From NCBI GenBank assembly GCA_021731185.1, contig JAKFXW010000240.1, positions 1 to 5,733 of the forward strand: 5,733 nucleotides of DNA. The letters are read 5' to 3'. The translations under genes were made by a program, and so were the position numbers. Shown here in pieces: positions 5,321 to 5,733 of this stretch. Origin of the DNA: Gallionellaceae bacterium. Its GTDB lineage: Bacteria; Pseudomonadota; Gammaproteobacteria; Burkholderiales; Gallionellaceae. Below the pieces are notes generated by a model. The model did no database searches and was not told where the DNA came from. It worked only from the letters and a program-made list of their open reading frames with translations. Positions within the stretch are counted from its first letter, which is position 1, and the number at the start of each line of letters is the position of its first letter.

Positions 5321-5733
5321 CTATGCACGAGCCTAACCTGGCCGGGAAAGGTCTTATTGAAGGCAACGGTGCTGCCGCTGGCGAAATAGACGCCCCAAGC
5401 GCAGATCGGAAAGAGCGCATAAGTGTCATTACTCCAGAAATGACGACTCCCGCCAGACTTGCTGACGGTTGCGGGAAAATAAGCGATGTCGATGGCCGGG
5501 TCAACCGCATCGTTATGCACGATGGAAAGTAGTTCGCGCCGCGTCGGTAGGCGCCAGCCGCTGCTGAAGCCGCAGCGGCTGGCGGTGTTGGCGGCAGCAG
5601 GGAGCGTGGTGGTGGCCTCCGCCCAAACGGCTACCTGTGTTTCCAACGACCAAGTCAGGCCGGTGTTATTGTCTTTGGTGCAGGCCCAGTCGGTGAGGGC
5701 GGGATCGGCGGCGTTGGCAGCGAGGGGGCTGGC
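5305..5733 (-). CDS. DUF1566 (Lcl_C) domain protein, 5' end outside window, probable DGR target
   Basis: The frame is open from the right edge, so the start and any signal peptide are missing; 142 residues are visible. An internal TTG at 5646 is not the start, because the domain begins earlier with TDWACTKDNNTGLTWS, the usual opening of DUF1566. Then come SGWRLPTRRELLSIV (W at visible residue 60), VDPAIDIAYFP, HFWSNDTY and CAWGVYFASG, then the terminal VRLVHSGGAS. It is a paralogue of the gene downstream: the same order of motifs, but clearly diverged over the first part of the domain and sharing nearly all third-position bases over the last. The final SGGAS is encoded by sequence that doubles as a ribosome-binding site for the next short frame, and the stop overlaps that frame's ATG. 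This odd tail may have been acquired with the duplicated start segment. Likely exported like its neighbour (inferred). Confidence 0.86.
   Translation of the reverse strand, partial: ASPLAANAADPALTDWACTKDNNTGLTWSLETQVAVWAEATTTLPAAANTASRCGFSSGWRLPTRRELLSIVHNDAVDPAIDIAYFPATVSKSGGSRHFWSNDTYALFPICAWGVYFASGSTVAFNKTFPGQVRLVHSGGAS
5319..5424 (-). other. proposed DGR variable region, upstream DUF1566 gene
   Basis: This is the counterpart of 4706-4823 in the neighbouring paralogue, from the ACT codon before TAT to the AGC near the stop. It is 12 bases shorter, an in-frame four-codon difference. The four codons before the conserved end also keep their third bases relative to the other copy (AGT/TTT, AAC/CCC, TTC/GGC, GCG/CAG). 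The one third-base difference beside the gap (AAA/AAG, depending on alignment) is also explained if the template base is A. GTC/GTT at the edge of the conserved end is an exception. Basis: direct comparison of the two copies; the DGR interpretation is inference. Confidence 0.75.

Noticed and set aside
5323..5532. Plus-strand frame opposite the partial DUF1566 gene
   Set aside because: Antisense shadow; the minus strand carries the recognisable domain.
5644..5646. TTG as the start of the right-hand DUF1566 gene
   Set aside because: The frame remains open to the window edge and the upstream residues TDWACTKDNNTGLTWS belong to the domain.

Overview
The window looks like a piece of a betaproteobacterial chromosome. 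NadK, BamE and DapB read like the versions found in Nitrosomonadales/Gallionellales-type organisms, but this placement is inferred from remembered sequence flavour and was not tested by a search.

Positions 1-206 are a very AT-rich leader without a supported gene. Positions 207-4159 hold four tightly packed plus-strand housekeeping genes. nadK (NAD kinase) and recN (DNA repair SMC-like ATPase) overlap by one base. After a gap filled by a palindromic element come bamE (outer-membrane assembly lipoprotein) and dapB (lysine/diaminopimelate synthesis), which overlap by eight bases.

Positions 4160-4697 are a repeat-laden junction. They hold a nested palindromic element whose outer arms resemble those of the recN-bamE element. 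Its right end cuts off the first third or less of an ispD gene on the minus strand, which is also frameshifted and has lost the conserved Lys of the P-K-Q-Y motif. A further repeat family follows, two direct copies and one inverted.

Positions 4698-5733 hold two minus-strand genes for DUF1566/Lcl_C proteins. One is complete with a signal peptide; the other runs off the right edge. The most striking observation in the window is here. Over the last ~40 codons the two paralogues differ at many first and second codon positions but almost never at third positions. In the domain just upstream, most third positions differ. This is the footprint expected of adenine-directed mutagenic retrohoming, so the two 3' ends are proposed to be variable regions of a diversity-generating retroelement (DGR) whose reverse transcriptase and template repeat lie outside the window. 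Between the two genes a duplicated ribosome-binding site and start codon form a 28-residue vestigial reading frame, suggesting cassette-like gain and loss of target genes.
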